Source: CAKUIA01 sp044433115 (GTDB lineage: Bacteria; Verrucomicrobiota; Verrucomicrobiia; Opitutales; Intestinicryptomonadaceae). From it: DNA of 41,750 nt. The notes under the pieces were generated by a model. It ran no database searches and had not been told where the DNA came from. It was given only the letters and a program-made list of their open reading frames with translations. Every line of letters begins with the position of its first letter. The first letter of the stretch is position 1. Of this stretch, positions 8,940 to 18,375 are shown in pieces. The stretch covers positions 1 to 41,750 of the forward strand of contig JAWXTY010000019.1 of assembly GCA_044433115.1 (NCBI GenBank), given 5' to 3'. The translations under genes and the position numbers were made by a program.

Positions 8940-10535
8940 ATGCCTTTCTTTAAAACACAAGATATAAAAATATGGACAAACGGCACTTGGCTAAACTTAG
9001 CTAAGGACTTTAACCTAAAAAGCTTTAGCACAGACACTAGAAGCCTCAACAAAGGCGATACTTTTGTATGTATAAACGCCCAAAGAGATGGACACGATTT
9101 CGCTAAAGATGCAGAAAGTGCAGGAGCAAATGCGATTATAACTCAAAGAGAATTAGAGGGTATAACTATACCTCAACTAGTTGTAGCAGATACATTGCTT
9201 GCCCTACAAAATATAGCAAAATTCCATAGGCTACGCTTTGAATTTCCAGTCTTAGCTGTAACTGGCTCTTGTGGCAAAAGCACTACAAAGGAAAGCTTAG
9301 CTAAAATTTTGTCTTGGAAAAATCCATCTTATACTGAGAAGAATTACAATAACGAAATTGGTGTTGCCCTAAGTATACTTAAGAGCGATTTGAAGTTCAA
9401 CAAGCTTGCAATCATTGAAGCAGGAGTCGCTGCCCAAGGGCAAATGTCTGAGCTTGCAACTATGATTGAACCTGACTTAGTTGTAGTTACAAATATTGCA
9501 CCTGCTCACCTAGATGGCTTTGTAGACATTGCCTCTGTAGCAAAAGAAAAGGCTCTTTTAGCCGAGAATTGTGCTATAGGTGGCTTTTGCGTTATGCACT
9601 CTAACTTGTTGTCTTGGAAGGCTTTTGATGAGCTTAAATGTAAGAAGGCAGTGGCAATACCTATGGACGCTCCAGACGTTAAGGCAGACTTAGCTTTTAG
9701 GTATAAAATAAACTATAACGAGAGCGATATTAACATTGAGCTTTGCCTAGAAGGTGGTAATGAATACTATTTTGAGATGCCTATTACAAGTAAGGGTAAC
9801 GCTGAAAATATGGTATTGGTAATTATCGCAAGCCTTATGCTTGGGGCAAAGGAAGAGTTGATTTTAAGTGGATTGCAACGTTTGCAAAACTTGGGTATGC
9901 GTAACTTATTCATAGAAAAAGATGACGTTAAATTATTTGTAGATTGCTACAATGCAAACCCAGCTTCTATGAAAGACTCTCTCGACTTTTTTGAAGTGAA
10001 ATCGGCTCAGGCAACTAATAGACATTTCCTAATAGGACCTATGGCTGACTTAGGTATTGCTTCAATACGCCTACACAAGGATATTGCCTCTTATATCAAA
10101 AGAAAAGAAGGCGATAAAGTTGTAATTATTGGAGACACCCAAGATTTATATAAGTCTAGCCTACTAGAAGCTGGTTGGGCAGAAGAAGACATAAGTATCT
10201 TTAATACTTCCGAAGAAGCCCAAGGCTATTTAAGCGAAGCTAAAGGACATATATTTTTAAAAGCAAGTAGGAAATACGAGCTTGAAAAGGCTATTCCTCA
10301 AGAGTTCTTTATGAGCCAAGAAGAGCTTGAAAAGCTCGCTAAAGAAAAGGCTCAAGAAGAAGTCGAAGAGCCTCAAGAGGAATATAAAGAAGAAAAGCCT
10401 AAGAAGAAAAACAAAAAAGGCAAAAAAGCAAAGATAGAAGAAGATGAAGGTGAAGAATTTCCAGAAGATTTCGACGACGAAGACTTCATTGAGCGTATAG
10501 ATGTAGATAGAGAAGAACATTCAAGATTTGAATAA
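8940..10535 (+). CDS. murF: UDP-MurNAc-tripeptide--D-Ala-D-Ala ligase MurF with charged C-terminal tail
   Basis: A 531-residue protein that completes the pentapeptide precursor. Residues 1 to about 445 match the MurF fold: SFSTDTRSLNKGDTFV at the N-terminus, the ATP loop VTGSCGKSTTKES and the EAGVAAQGQM motif. The last roughly 85 residues are an extra tail. It is rich in E, K and D with a basic KKKNKKGKKAK block between acidic blocks, is likely disordered, and is not part of the enzyme fold. It lies 33 bases after murE and 2 before mraY. Confidence 0.94.
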   Translation: MPFFKTQDIKIWTNGTWLNLAKDFNLKSFSTDTRSLNKGDTFVCINAQRDGHDFAKDAESAGANAIITQRELEGITIPQLVVADTLLALQNIAKFHRLRFEFPVLAVTGSCGKSTTKESLAKILSWKNPSYTEKNYNNEIGVALSILKSDLKFNKLAIIEAGVAAQGQMSELATMIEPDLVVVTNIAPAHLDGFVDIASVAKEKALLAENCAIGGFCVMHSNLLSWKAFDELKCKKAVAIPMDAPDVKADLAFRYKINYNESDINIELCLEGGNEYYFEMPITSKGNAENMVLVIIASLMLGAKEELILSGLQRLQNLGMRNLFIEKDDVKLFVDCYNANPASMKDSLDFFEVKSAQATNRHFLIGPMADLGIASIRLHKDIASYIKRKEGDKVVIIGDTQDLYKSSLLEAGWAEEDISIFNTSEEAQGYLSEAKGHIFLKASRKYELEKAIPQEFFMSQEELEKLAKEKAQEEVEEPQEEYKEEKPKKKNKKGKKAKIEEDEGEEFPEDFDDEDFIERIDVDREEHSRFE

Positions 10536-10537
10536 AA

Positions 10538-11635
10538 ATGCTAGAATATCTATCAACTTACGAAGATATATTTGGTCCTTTTAGACTCTTTGGCTCATTG
10601 ACATTTAGATGTATAATGGCAGGGGCTTTTGCTGCGATAATTGCATTTATGATAGCCCCTCGCTTAATTAGCTACTTAAAGGAACTTAAGTTTAATCAAT
10701 TTTTAAGAACCCAAGAAGAAGTTGGCGAACTCGCTATTTTGCATAAGGATAAAGTGGGAACTCCTACTATGGGAGGCTTGATGATTTTTGCGTCCTTGAC
10801 TATATCCACCCTCCTTTGGGCTAAGCTAAATACTCTAATTGTCGTTTCGCTTTTTGTATATATAAGCTTAACGATTTTAGGCTTTTTAGACGACTACTTA
10901 AAGATAGCGAAAAACAATAGTGCAGGAGTTAGTGGCAAAATCAAAATGCTAGTTCAGCTACTTGTGGCTATTGGGGCAGTTTGCATATTAAAATTCAGCG
11001 ACTATGCTTATATAGTTGAGTCTTTGTATTTGCCATTTTTCAAAAGTCCAGTTTTAACTTCCATTCCATTTTGGGCTTTGATTATAGGCTTTTTCTTTGT
11101 GATTGCAGGCTCTAGCAATGCAGTAAATTTGACAGATGGAGTAGATGGCTTGGCTATAGGTTGCACAATCAGCGTGGCTTTAACTTATGGCGTATTTGCC
11201 TACATAACAGGGCATATGGTAGCAGCTCAATACTTGCTTTTACCTTATATTGCAGGCAGTGGCGAGCTTTGCGTTTTGTTATCTGCTCTTCTTGGGGCAA
11301 GCTTTGCCTTTTTGTGGTATAATGCTCACCCTGCTTCTATATTTATGGGAGATACTGGCTCATTGGCTATAGGGGGTTTAATAGGGGTAGTTGCAATACT
11401 TGTAGCTCAACCTGCGACTCTAGTTATAGTTGGAGGCATCTTCGTATTAGAGACTATTTCTGTAATCATTCAAAGGTATTATTACAAGGCTACAAAGAAG
11501 AGATTTTTTAAATGTGCTCCTGTTCATCATCACTTTGAAAGAAGTGGCTGGAAAGAGACACAAGTTGTAATTAGATTTTGGCTATTATCATTAATATTTG
11601 CCCTACTTGGGCTTGCGACACTAAAGTTAAGATAA
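10538..11635 (+). CDS. mraY: Phospho-MurNAc-pentapeptide transferase MraY
   Basis: A 365-residue multi-pass membrane enzyme (about ten segments) that moves phospho-MurNAc-pentapeptide onto undecaprenyl phosphate, making lipid I. Family motifs seen are DKVGTPTMGG near residue 70, GFLDDYLKI, NAVNLTDGVDGLA and the C-terminal VHHHFE. Length is normal. Its stop overlaps the murD start by one base (TAATG). Confidence 0.96.
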   Translation: MLEYLSTYEDIFGPFRLFGSLTFRCIMAGAFAAIIAFMIAPRLISYLKELKFNQFLRTQEEVGELAILHKDKVGTPTMGGLMIFASLTISTLLWAKLNTLIVVSLFVYISLTILGFLDDYLKIAKNNSAGVSGKIKMLVQLLVAIGAVCILKFSDYAYIVESLYLPFFKSPVLTSIPFWALIIGFFFVIAGSSNAVNLTDGVDGLAIGCTISVALTYGVFAYITGHMVAAQYLLLPYIAGSGELCVLLSALLGASFAFLWYNAHPASIFMGDTGSLAIGGLIGVVAILVAQPATLVIVGGIFVLETISVIIQRYYYKATKKRFFKCAPVHHHFERSGWKETQVVIRFWLLSLIFALLGLATLKLR

Positions 11636-12867
11636 TGAAAGATAAAGTTTTAGAGTTATCAAAAAATAAGAAAGTAGCTCTCTTTGGCAAGGGAGTTAGT
11701 ACTCTTAGTGCAAAAAAGCTCTTGGACTTTTTAGAAATCGACTCAGTTTTTTATAGCCCAGACGACGAAGAATTTAATCAAGACAAAGCTCAAAATCACG
11801 CCCTAGTTATATATTCACCCTCATTTAAGCAAAGTCATACTTACTTAGAAATTGCTAGAGAAAATGGGACAACTTGCCTATGCGAGTCAGACTTTTCTGC
11901 CCTACTTTGGCAAGGCGAGATTATTGCAATTAGTGGCACAAATGGCAAAACCACAAGCACAAGTTTCTTATGTCATTGCTTAAACAATCTTGGGCAAAAG
12001 GCTGTTGAAGCTGGCAATATTGGAACTCCACTTTCTGAACATTGTGTTAATTTAGAGAATTTTGGCAAGGGCGTTACTGCTGTATACGAGCTTAGCTCCT
12101 TTCAGCTAATGGACACAAAATATATAGAGCCTAAGGCGTATATTTGGACAAATTTCGATGAGGATCACCTTGACTGGCATAGCTCTATGTTGGAGTATTT
12201 TGAGGCGAAGCTAAAATTGGCAAAGCACACAGATATATTTTTAGTTGGGCGTTCTGTGGAGGAATACGCAAAGTTATATTCAAAGGACTTGCCTGCTTAT
12301 ACGCAAATTATAGATAGGCAAAACGCCCCTGCCCCTTTTGATAATAATATACAAAACGAGAATTACTCACTTGTTAAAGCTCTCTTAAAGAAGCTTGGAT
12401 TTGATATAGAAAAACTTAGCAAAATAGCAAGCACTTTCAAATTTGCTAAATACAGATTTTCAAAGAGCCTTGAGCTAAATGGAATAAGTTTTTATAACGA
12501 CTCGAAAGCTACGAACACTCACGCAACTATAGCTGCACTAAATAGCTTCGAAAACGAGCTAATTTGGATAGGTGGAGGCAAAAATAAGCACTGCGATTTA
12601 GGCAAATTAGCCGATTTATTAGCAAAGAAGGCAAAACTATCTATTTTAATGGGAGAAAGTGCAAAAAATCTTAAAGATTTGCTCGACAAAAGAGGGGCAA
12701 AAGCTAAGATAGTATATAATTTAAATGAAGCTGTAAAAATTGCTTACGAAAATGCTAAAAATGGGGATAATATTCTATTTAGCCCAAGTTTTTCTAGCTT
12801 TGGAATGTTCGCTAATTACATAGATAGAGGAAATTGCTTTGAAAGAGAAATCCTTAGCTTAAAATAA
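11635..12867 (+). CDS. murD: UDP-MurNAc-L-Ala--D-Glu ligase MurD
   Basis: A 410-residue Mur ligase that adds D-glutamate. The ATP loop is ISGTNGKTTS; WTNFDEDHLDWH and the C-terminal FYNDSKATN and SPSFSSF motifs match the family. The start is the ATG at 11635 overlapping mraY by one base; an upstream in-frame extension into mraY is not needed. It is slightly shorter than the E. coli enzyme (438). Confidence 0.93.
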   Translation: MKDKVLELSKNKKVALFGKGVSTLSAKKLLDFLEIDSVFYSPDDEEFNQDKAQNHALVIYSPSFKQSHTYLEIARENGTTCLCESDFSALLWQGEIIAISGTNGKTTSTSFLCHCLNNLGQKAVEAGNIGTPLSEHCVNLENFGKGVTAVYELSSFQLMDTKYIEPKAYIWTNFDEDHLDWHSSMLEYFEAKLKLAKHTDIFLVGRSVEEYAKLYSKDLPAYTQIIDRQNAPAPFDNNIQNENYSLVKALLKKLGFDIEKLSKIASTFKFAKYRFSKSLELNGISFYNDSKATNTHATIAALNSFENELIWIGGGKNKHCDLGKLADLLAKKAKLSILMGESAKNLKDLLDKRGAKAKIVYNLNEAVKIAYENAKNGDNILFSPSFSSFGMFANYIDRGNCFEREILSLK

Positions 12868-12909
12868 ATAATTTAAACAAAATTTAAAACTTAAAAAAGA
12901 GATATAGAT

Positions 12910-14019
12910 ATGAAAAACATAATGACATTTAGTACTATAATTGCAGTTCACGTGGTAGCTTTTATTATGATAGCTGTACAACCTGCTTGCACTTCAACTA
13001 AGGATAGCCCTAATAAAGCTCCTAGCAAAAAGAATGCTCCTCAAGCCAAGCAAGCAAACAATACTGAAGTTTTAAGCATAGAAGAACTCCCAGAAGGTAG
13101 CCCTGCTTTGAGAGCTGCTCCTTCAAGACCTGCTTGGACGCTCGATGCCAACAAGAAAAGCCAAGGCGAAGTTCTTGTAAACGAAGAAAACCAAGCCCCA
13201 ACTTCTGGTCTATTAATGCCAACTGAGCTAGACTCTAAAGTTGAAGTTGATAGTCTTGTTAAAGACTCTGCTATGACTGAAACTTATGTAGTTAAAGCAG
13301 GCGATAATCTAACTAAAATCGCTAAGGCTAACAAGACTACTCTAAGTGCAATCAAAGATTTAAACAATCTAAAGAATAACAATATTTATGTTGGTCAAAA
13401 ATTGAAAATTCCTGCTCCTAGCGAAAGCTCTAGCATAGTTCCTCAAAAGCCATTGACAACAAAAGCTGTTGACTCTAAAAATGTATATGTAGTTAAGTCT
13501 GGCGACTCTCTATCTAAGGTTGCAGCACAAAACAAAACTACAATTTCTGCTATCAAAGAATTAAATGCTTTGAAAAACGACGTGATTTTTGTTGGTCAAA
13601 AATTAAAATTGCCTGAGGCTTCTAAGGTAGTATCTGCCCCTGCACAAGCTCCAAAGAGTAGCGATAATTACGAAACTTACACTATCAAGCGTGGCGACAC
13701 TCTTGGTGCGATTGCTCTAGCAAATAAAATTAGCTTAGCTAAGATACAAAAACTTAACCCTTCTGTAAACCCTAATAAGTTGCAAGTTGGTCAAGTTATA
13801 GTAATTAATGAAAAGCCTCTAGCTCCTACAGTTTCTCAAGACAAAGCTCCAGTAGTTAATCTAACTCCAGCAAGCACTCCTGCTCCTGTGGTTGAGCCAA
13901 CTCCTGTAGTAGTTCCAACTCCTGCTCCAGACTTGACTCCAAAAGTTGAAGAAAAAGCACCTGTAGTTGAGCCTGCACCAGAGCCTACTGTAGAAGAAAT
14001 CAATATTTTAACTATATAA
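12910..14019 (+). CDS. Three-LysM cell-wall protein with Pro-rich tail
   Basis: A 369-residue envelope protein. The N-terminus is hydrophobic (residues 8-24) and ends at C27 in VQPAC, a weak lipobox, so it may be a lipoprotein or a membrane-anchored protein. Three LysM peptidoglycan-binding domains lie at about 125-168, 192-235 and 256-301, each starting with a YxVKxGD(S/N/T)L-type motif. A Pro/Val/Thr-rich tail fills 302-369. There is no catalytic domain. Its place between murD and ftsW suggests a septal or division-linked wall-binding role, which is inference. Confidence 0.88.
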   Translation: MKNIMTFSTIIAVHVVAFIMIAVQPACTSTKDSPNKAPSKKNAPQAKQANNTEVLSIEELPEGSPALRAAPSRPAWTLDANKKSQGEVLVNEENQAPTSGLLMPTELDSKVEVDSLVKDSAMTETYVVKAGDNLTKIAKANKTTLSAIKDLNNLKNNNIYVGQKLKIPAPSESSSIVPQKPLTTKAVDSKNVYVVKSGDSLSKVAAQNKTTISAIKELNALKNDVIFVGQKLKLPEASKVVSAPAQAPKSSDNYETYTIKRGDTLGAIALANKISLAKIQKLNPSVNPNKLQVGQVIVINEKPLAPTVSQDKAPVVNLTPASTPAPVVEPTPVVVPTPAPDLTPKVEEKAPVVEPAPEPTVEEINILTI

Positions 14020-14029
14020 TTTAGAGATA

Positions 14030-15160
14030 ATGGCTAAAAAAAAAGCTGAGCACTTTGGGTTTTTTAGCTCTTGGATTACAGTTTTAATACCTGTCATTTT
14101 CCTAACAGGCTTAGGGCTTTTAACCCTAATTAGTGCAGCATCTTATGCAGAGAATACTTTGATGTTTTTCGACAAACAAGCAAAGTGGCTCGTCCTTGCT
14201 GTGCTAATGTCTATAGGGGCAGCGTTTATAAATTTAGAAATACTCAAAAAGTGCTTTTGGGTATTTTTACTTTTATCTATACCCCTGCTCATAGTAGTTT
14301 TAATACCTCAACTAGTAGAGCCTATCAATGGAGCAAGACGCTGGATAAAAATAGGCTCATACACTATTCAGCCTAGCGAATTTTCAAAAATTGCCCTAGT
14401 TATTACTATGGCGTTTTACCTACAAAAAAACCAACGCTATATAAAGACTTTCTGGCGTGGGCTAATTTTCCCATTGTGCATATTTGGAATGTTTTCTGCT
14501 TTAATTATCTTAGAACCAGACTATGGAACTTCGGTACTTTGTGCTATAGTTGGGCTTTCTCTATTATTTTTAGCAGGCACAAAATTTATATATCTAGTAG
14601 GAACGTGCATATTGGGATTTTTGGGCTTGGCTGTTATGATATTTTTAAACCCAGTTCGCTGGGCAAGGCTAATTAGTTTTACAGACGTAGAAGCGAATAA
14701 ACTTGAGGGGACTTATCAGCTAAACCAAGCCCTAACTGGCTTTGGAGCTGGTGGAATTAGTGGTGCAGGTCTTGGACAAGGTAGCCAACAGCAATACTTT
14801 TTACCTGAGGCACACACAGACTTTATCTTTGCAATAGTGGGCGAAGAGCTTGGACTATTAATGACACTATCTGTGGTTTTCGCCTTCTTTTTCCTATTTG
14901 TATACGTATGCACAAAGCTAAAATATGCACAAAATCTCTTTGAATTATACCTTGCTATAGGGGCGATGTTGATGATTGTTATGCAGTCTATATTCAATAT
15001 GGGAGTTGTTACTGGCTTGTTCCCAACGAAGGGTATATCGCTACCTTTTGTCAGCTATGGGGGGTCGAACTTGGTTGTGATGTTTGTCTTTGTGGGACTA
15101 ATTTTAAATTGTCTACGAAGTTGGCGTAACCCTCAACAAATAAAGGCTAAAGAACTATGA
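14030..15160 (+). CDS. ftsW: Septal peptidoglycan glycosyltransferase FtsW
   Basis: A 376-residue SEDS-family polymerase that partners FtsI. It is multi-pass (about ten segments). Characteristic motifs are GARRWIKIG, IQPSEFSKIALV, EPDYGTS, the extracytoplasmic AHTDFIFAIVGEELG and the late FVSYGGSN. Length is normal for FtsW. Its stop overlaps the murG start (ATGA), so the two are translationally coupled. Confidence 0.95.
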   Translation: MAKKKAEHFGFFSSWITVLIPVIFLTGLGLLTLISAASYAENTLMFFDKQAKWLVLAVLMSIGAAFINLEILKKCFWVFLLLSIPLLIVVLIPQLVEPINGARRWIKIGSYTIQPSEFSKIALVITMAFYLQKNQRYIKTFWRGLIFPLCIFGMFSALIILEPDYGTSVLCAIVGLSLLFLAGTKFIYLVGTCILGFLGLAVMIFLNPVRWARLISFTDVEANKLEGTYQLNQALTGFGAGGISGAGLGQGSQQQYFLPEAHTDFIFAIVGEELGLLMTLSVVFAFFFLFVYVCTKLKYAQNLFELYLAIGAMLMIVMQSIFNMGVVTGLFPTKGISLPFVSYGGSNLVVMFVFVGLILNCLRSWRNPQQIKAKEL

Positions 15161-16248
15161 GTAATTTTGTAATTTCCTGTGGAGGAACTGGAGGGCATTT
15201 AGTGCCAGGTATAGCTATAGGAGAGGCTCTTATAGCTAAGGGGCATAATGTAATTTTTGTAATTAGCAAAAAGGATATAGATTCCAAGATTGCAGAAAAA
15301 TACCCACGCTTAGAGTTTGTAAAAGTAAATAGTAGCCCCTTTTCGCTAAATCCAATTAAGGCACTAAAATTTTTATACAACTTATACTTGGGATTTTTGG
15401 ACGCAAAAACTTTGATAAAATTTAGAGATTGCAAAGTCGCTATAGCATTTGGAGGCTTTAATTCTTTGCCAATTTCGCTCGCTTCAAAATTCTTAAAGCG
15501 ACACTTAGTTCTGCACGAGTCTAATATGAAAGTTGGCAAATCTATAAGGGTCTTAGGGCATATTGCAGATAAAATTTACATACCCCATGGGGCGAATATC
15601 AATAGAAAAAAGAATAGCATTGTAAAGCACGCAGGCTATCCTATACGTAAGGAAATTAAACGCTTAGACAAGACGACATCTAAGGAAAAATTTGGCTTTG
15701 CTTCTTATGAAAAAGTACTCTTAGTTGTAGGTGGAAGTCAAGGAGCTGTTGCCCTAAATAAGTTTGTAGATAGCAATATAGAAAAATTCAAGACAGACGA
15801 TATTTCAGTTTTATGCGTATGTGGGGCTAATTATAGCAACACAGATAGCATTGAATATCTAGGATCAGATGGCAAAACTCGACATATCAAAAAAATGGTC
15901 TTTTGTTCAGATATGGCAAGTGCCTTGTCTTGCTGTGAGGTGGTTATAGCAAGGTCTGGAGCTGGCTCTATAGCAGAGTTTGCAAAGTGCAAAGTGCCTT
16001 CGATTTTAGTGCCTCTACCTACTTCTGCAGACGACCATCAAAAGGCAAATGCCCTAAAGGTAGAACGTTTGGGAGCTTGCATAATGCTAGAGCAAAAAAA
16101 TATATCAAAGCTCTACGATGAGACATTCAATTTATTCTTCAACAAGAACTTAAAGCATATTATGAAAGATAATCTAACTCGTATAGATGAAATGAATAAT
16201 ATCAATGATATGCTCAAAGAAATTGAAGCAATAGCACAAGGTAAATAA
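15157..16248 (+). CDS. murG: UDP-GlcNAc:lipid I transferase MurG
   Basis: A 363-residue GT28 glycosyltransferase that makes lipid II at the inner membrane. The N-terminal SCGGTGGHLVPG is the lipid-carrier loop; GGSQGAVALN and RSGAGSIAEF form the UDP-GlcNAc site, and LVPLPTSADDHQKAN is the conserved C-terminal segment. It overlaps ftsW by four bases. The stop is one base before the GTG start of murC. Confidence 0.95.
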   Translation: MSNFVISCGGTGGHLVPGIAIGEALIAKGHNVIFVISKKDIDSKIAEKYPRLEFVKVNSSPFSLNPIKALKFLYNLYLGFLDAKTLIKFRDCKVAIAFGGFNSLPISLASKFLKRHLVLHESNMKVGKSIRVLGHIADKIYIPHGANINRKKNSIVKHAGYPIRKEIKRLDKTTSKEKFGFASYEKVLLVVGGSQGAVALNKFVDSNIEKFKTDDISVLCVCGANYSNTDSIEYLGSDGKTRHIKKMVFCSDMASALSCCEVVIARSGAGSIAEFAKCKVPSILVPLPTSADDHQKANALKVERLGACIMLEQKNISKLYDETFNLFFNKNLKHIMKDNLTRIDEMNNINDMLKEIEAIAQGK

Positions 16249-16249
16249 A

Positions 16250-17461
16250 GTGAAAAGTTATTATCTTGGAGGTATATGTGGTATGGGAATGACGCCCCTT
16301 GCCCTATTGTTGAAAAACGAAAACACAAAGGTTTTTGGTTTTGATAACTGCCCAAATCCTGAGATTGTGAGTATGCTTAAAGCTAATGATATTGAGGTAT
16401 TTGCAGATTACGACCCCTCGCTAAATTTCGATAGCTTCATCATAACTACTGCTATGCTAAATAGGGATTTTAAAGGGCAAGCTTTCACGCAAAGAGGGCA
16501 AGCTTTTGCAGAGTTTTGTGCTACAAGAAAGCTTGTAGCTATAGTTGGCAGCCACGGCAAAACTAGCGTTACAAATATGTGCAGTTACCTTATAAATTCT
16601 AAAGAGGACTGCGATATTGGCTATATGCTTGGGGCTATGCCTTGCGGGGATTATTTGCCTGCTAAAACTTGCACGCAAGGCTCGTATATATTAGCTGAAA
16701 TCGACGAAAGCGACGCTACTATAGAGAACTTTTCGCCTGAAATCTGCTGTGCTTTAAACTTTGATTTAGACCACACTAATACTTATGCAAACAAGGCTGA
16801 TTTGCTGGCTATGTTCGAGCGTCTTTTTGATAGAACTAAGGGCAAAATCCTAGTTCCTAAAAACTCTAAAGAGCTATGCCTCTTGGCTGAAAATTCTGCC
16901 AAAGACTACCTTATTGTAGAGACAGATAACACTGATTTTGACAGCTTTAATAAGTCTATTGCAAGTGCCTTAATGGGGGTAGTTTTCGATGAAGAGCTAA
17001 GCGTAAATTCGCTTAAAAATTTTAAAGGCACAAAGCGTAGACAAGAAATTCTTTTAGAAAATGACAAGCTCATTGCCCTTGCAGACTATGCTCATCACCC
17101 AAGCGAAGTTGAAGCATTTTTCAAGTGGCTTAACGCAAAGCAAAGTGCAAAAAAGATTATATTTTTCCAGCCTCATAGATACACGAGAACTAAGCAATTT
17201 CACGAGACCTTTAAGAATATTTTGCTCAAGCAATGCAAAAATAATTCTAAAATTTACCTACTGCCTGTGTATGCTGCAAGCGAAACTTTCGATGCAAACG
17301 CAAGCTCTGAGCTAATCACTCAAGGCACTTGCCTCGAGCTAATTGCTTTAGAGGACATGAAAGATACTATAAATAAAGAACTAAAAGAGGCTAATGAGAA
17401 AGTTTGCCTTGCATTTGTAGGGGCTGGAGATGTATATTTTAAGGCGAAAGATTTATTATGA
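16250..17461 (+). CDS. murC: UDP-MurNAc--L-Ala ligase MurC
   Basis: A 403-residue Mur ligase that adds the first stem-peptide residue. The dinucleotide-like YYLGGICGMGM is at the N-terminus; the ATP loop VGSHGKTS, EIDESD and the C-terminal ADYAHHPSEVEAF follow. It is shorter than E. coli MurC (491) and starts with GTG at 16250, just after the murG stop. Related Mpl-type ligases share these motifs, but position between murG and ddl favours MurC. No murB follows, although murB is often found here in dcw clusters. Confidence 0.87.
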   Translation: MKSYYLGGICGMGMTPLALLLKNENTKVFGFDNCPNPEIVSMLKANDIEVFADYDPSLNFDSFIITTAMLNRDFKGQAFTQRGQAFAEFCATRKLVAIVGSHGKTSVTNMCSYLINSKEDCDIGYMLGAMPCGDYLPAKTCTQGSYILAEIDESDATIENFSPEICCALNFDLDHTNTYANKADLLAMFERLFDRTKGKILVPKNSKELCLLAENSAKDYLIVETDNTDFDSFNKSIASALMGVVFDEELSVNSLKNFKGTKRRQEILLENDKLIALADYAHHPSEVEAFFKWLNAKQSAKKIIFFQPHRYTRTKQFHETFKNILLKQCKNNSKIYLLPVYAASETFDANASSELITQGTCLELIALEDMKDTINKELKEANEKVCLAFVGAGDVYFKAKDLL

Positions 17462-18372
17462 AAGATTTAAAAATTATAGTTTTATGTGGAGGAATTTCTC
17501 CTGAACGAGATGTGTCTCTTGTCAGTGGCGACTACCTTGCTAAAGCTTTGTCGAAGTTCTACTCTGTAGAAAAAATTATCCTAGAAGAGAATAAAATACC
17601 AGCAAATTTAGACCCAAAAACTTGCATAGTTCACCCTGTGCTACACGGCGAATACGGCGAAAATGGCGACTTGCAAAAAGACCTTGAAGACGCTGGAATT
17701 ACTTATGTAGGCTCTAATTCTTTGTCGAGCAAGTTGTGTATGTTAAAGCCTGCGACTAAAGCTTTTATAAGAAATGTTGGGGTAAAAACTGCAAAGGAAT
17801 TTATTTTTGATAAAAGCGACAAAATCTCTGCAAAAGCCCTAAGAGAAAGCCTTGGCGATAGAATAATTATCAAGCCTGCAGACAAAGGCTCTAGCGTTGG
17901 GCTAAGCTTTTGCGACTCTTTAGAAAAGCTAGAAATTGCATTACAAAACTTGCCAGAAGGCGAGTGCTTAGCTGAGAGCTATTTTGAAGGTAGAGAGCTA
18001 TCTGTGGGCGTACTCGGTGGCGAAGTTACTGGTATTGTGGAAATTGCACCAGCTGAGGGCTTGTATGATTACGAGACAAAATACAATGCAACTGACACAA
18101 AATATACCTGCCCTGCTCTATTAGATAAGGAAATTGAAAGCCAAATTAAAGAGGCTGCACTCAAGATTTTTAATATTTGCCAATGTAGAGACTTTGCCCG
18201 AATTGACTTTATTGTAAAGGGAAAGGACTTCATTTGCCTTGAAGTGAACACTCTACCTGGAATGACACCTTCAAGTTTATTGCCAAAAACTGCAACTTGT
18301 GTAGGTTTAGACTTTGACAATCTCTGTAAAAAAATGCTATCTTATGCTATAGAAAGACATAAGAATAAATAA
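17458..18372 (+). CDS. ddl: D-alanine--D-alanine ligase
   Basis: A 304-residue ATP-grasp enzyme that makes the D-Ala-D-Ala dipeptide used by MurF. GGISPERDVSLVSG is at the N-terminus; KPADKGSSVGLS is the ATP-grasp loop; ARIDFIVKG, LEVNTLPGMTPSSLLP holds the metal- and product-binding residues. Length is normal. It overlaps the murC stop (ATGA). Confidence 0.95.
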   Translation: MKDLKIIVLCGGISPERDVSLVSGDYLAKALSKFYSVEKIILEENKIPANLDPKTCIVHPVLHGEYGENGDLQKDLEDAGITYVGSNSLSSKLCMLKPATKAFIRNVGVKTAKEFIFDKSDKISAKALRESLGDRIIIKPADKGSSVGLSFCDSLEKLEIALQNLPEGECLAESYFEGRELSVGVLGGEVTGIVEIAPAEGLYDYETKYNATDTKYTCPALLDKEIESQIKEAALKIFNICQCRDFARIDFIVKGKDFICLEVNTLPGMTPSSLLPKTATCVGLDFDNLCKKMLSYAIERHKNK

Positions 18373-18375
18373 ACA

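Noticed and set aside
10257..10520. 87-residue hydrophobic frame opposite the murF tail
   Set aside because: It is the complement of the Glu/Lys-rich tail codons (Phe/Leu-rich) and is explained by it.
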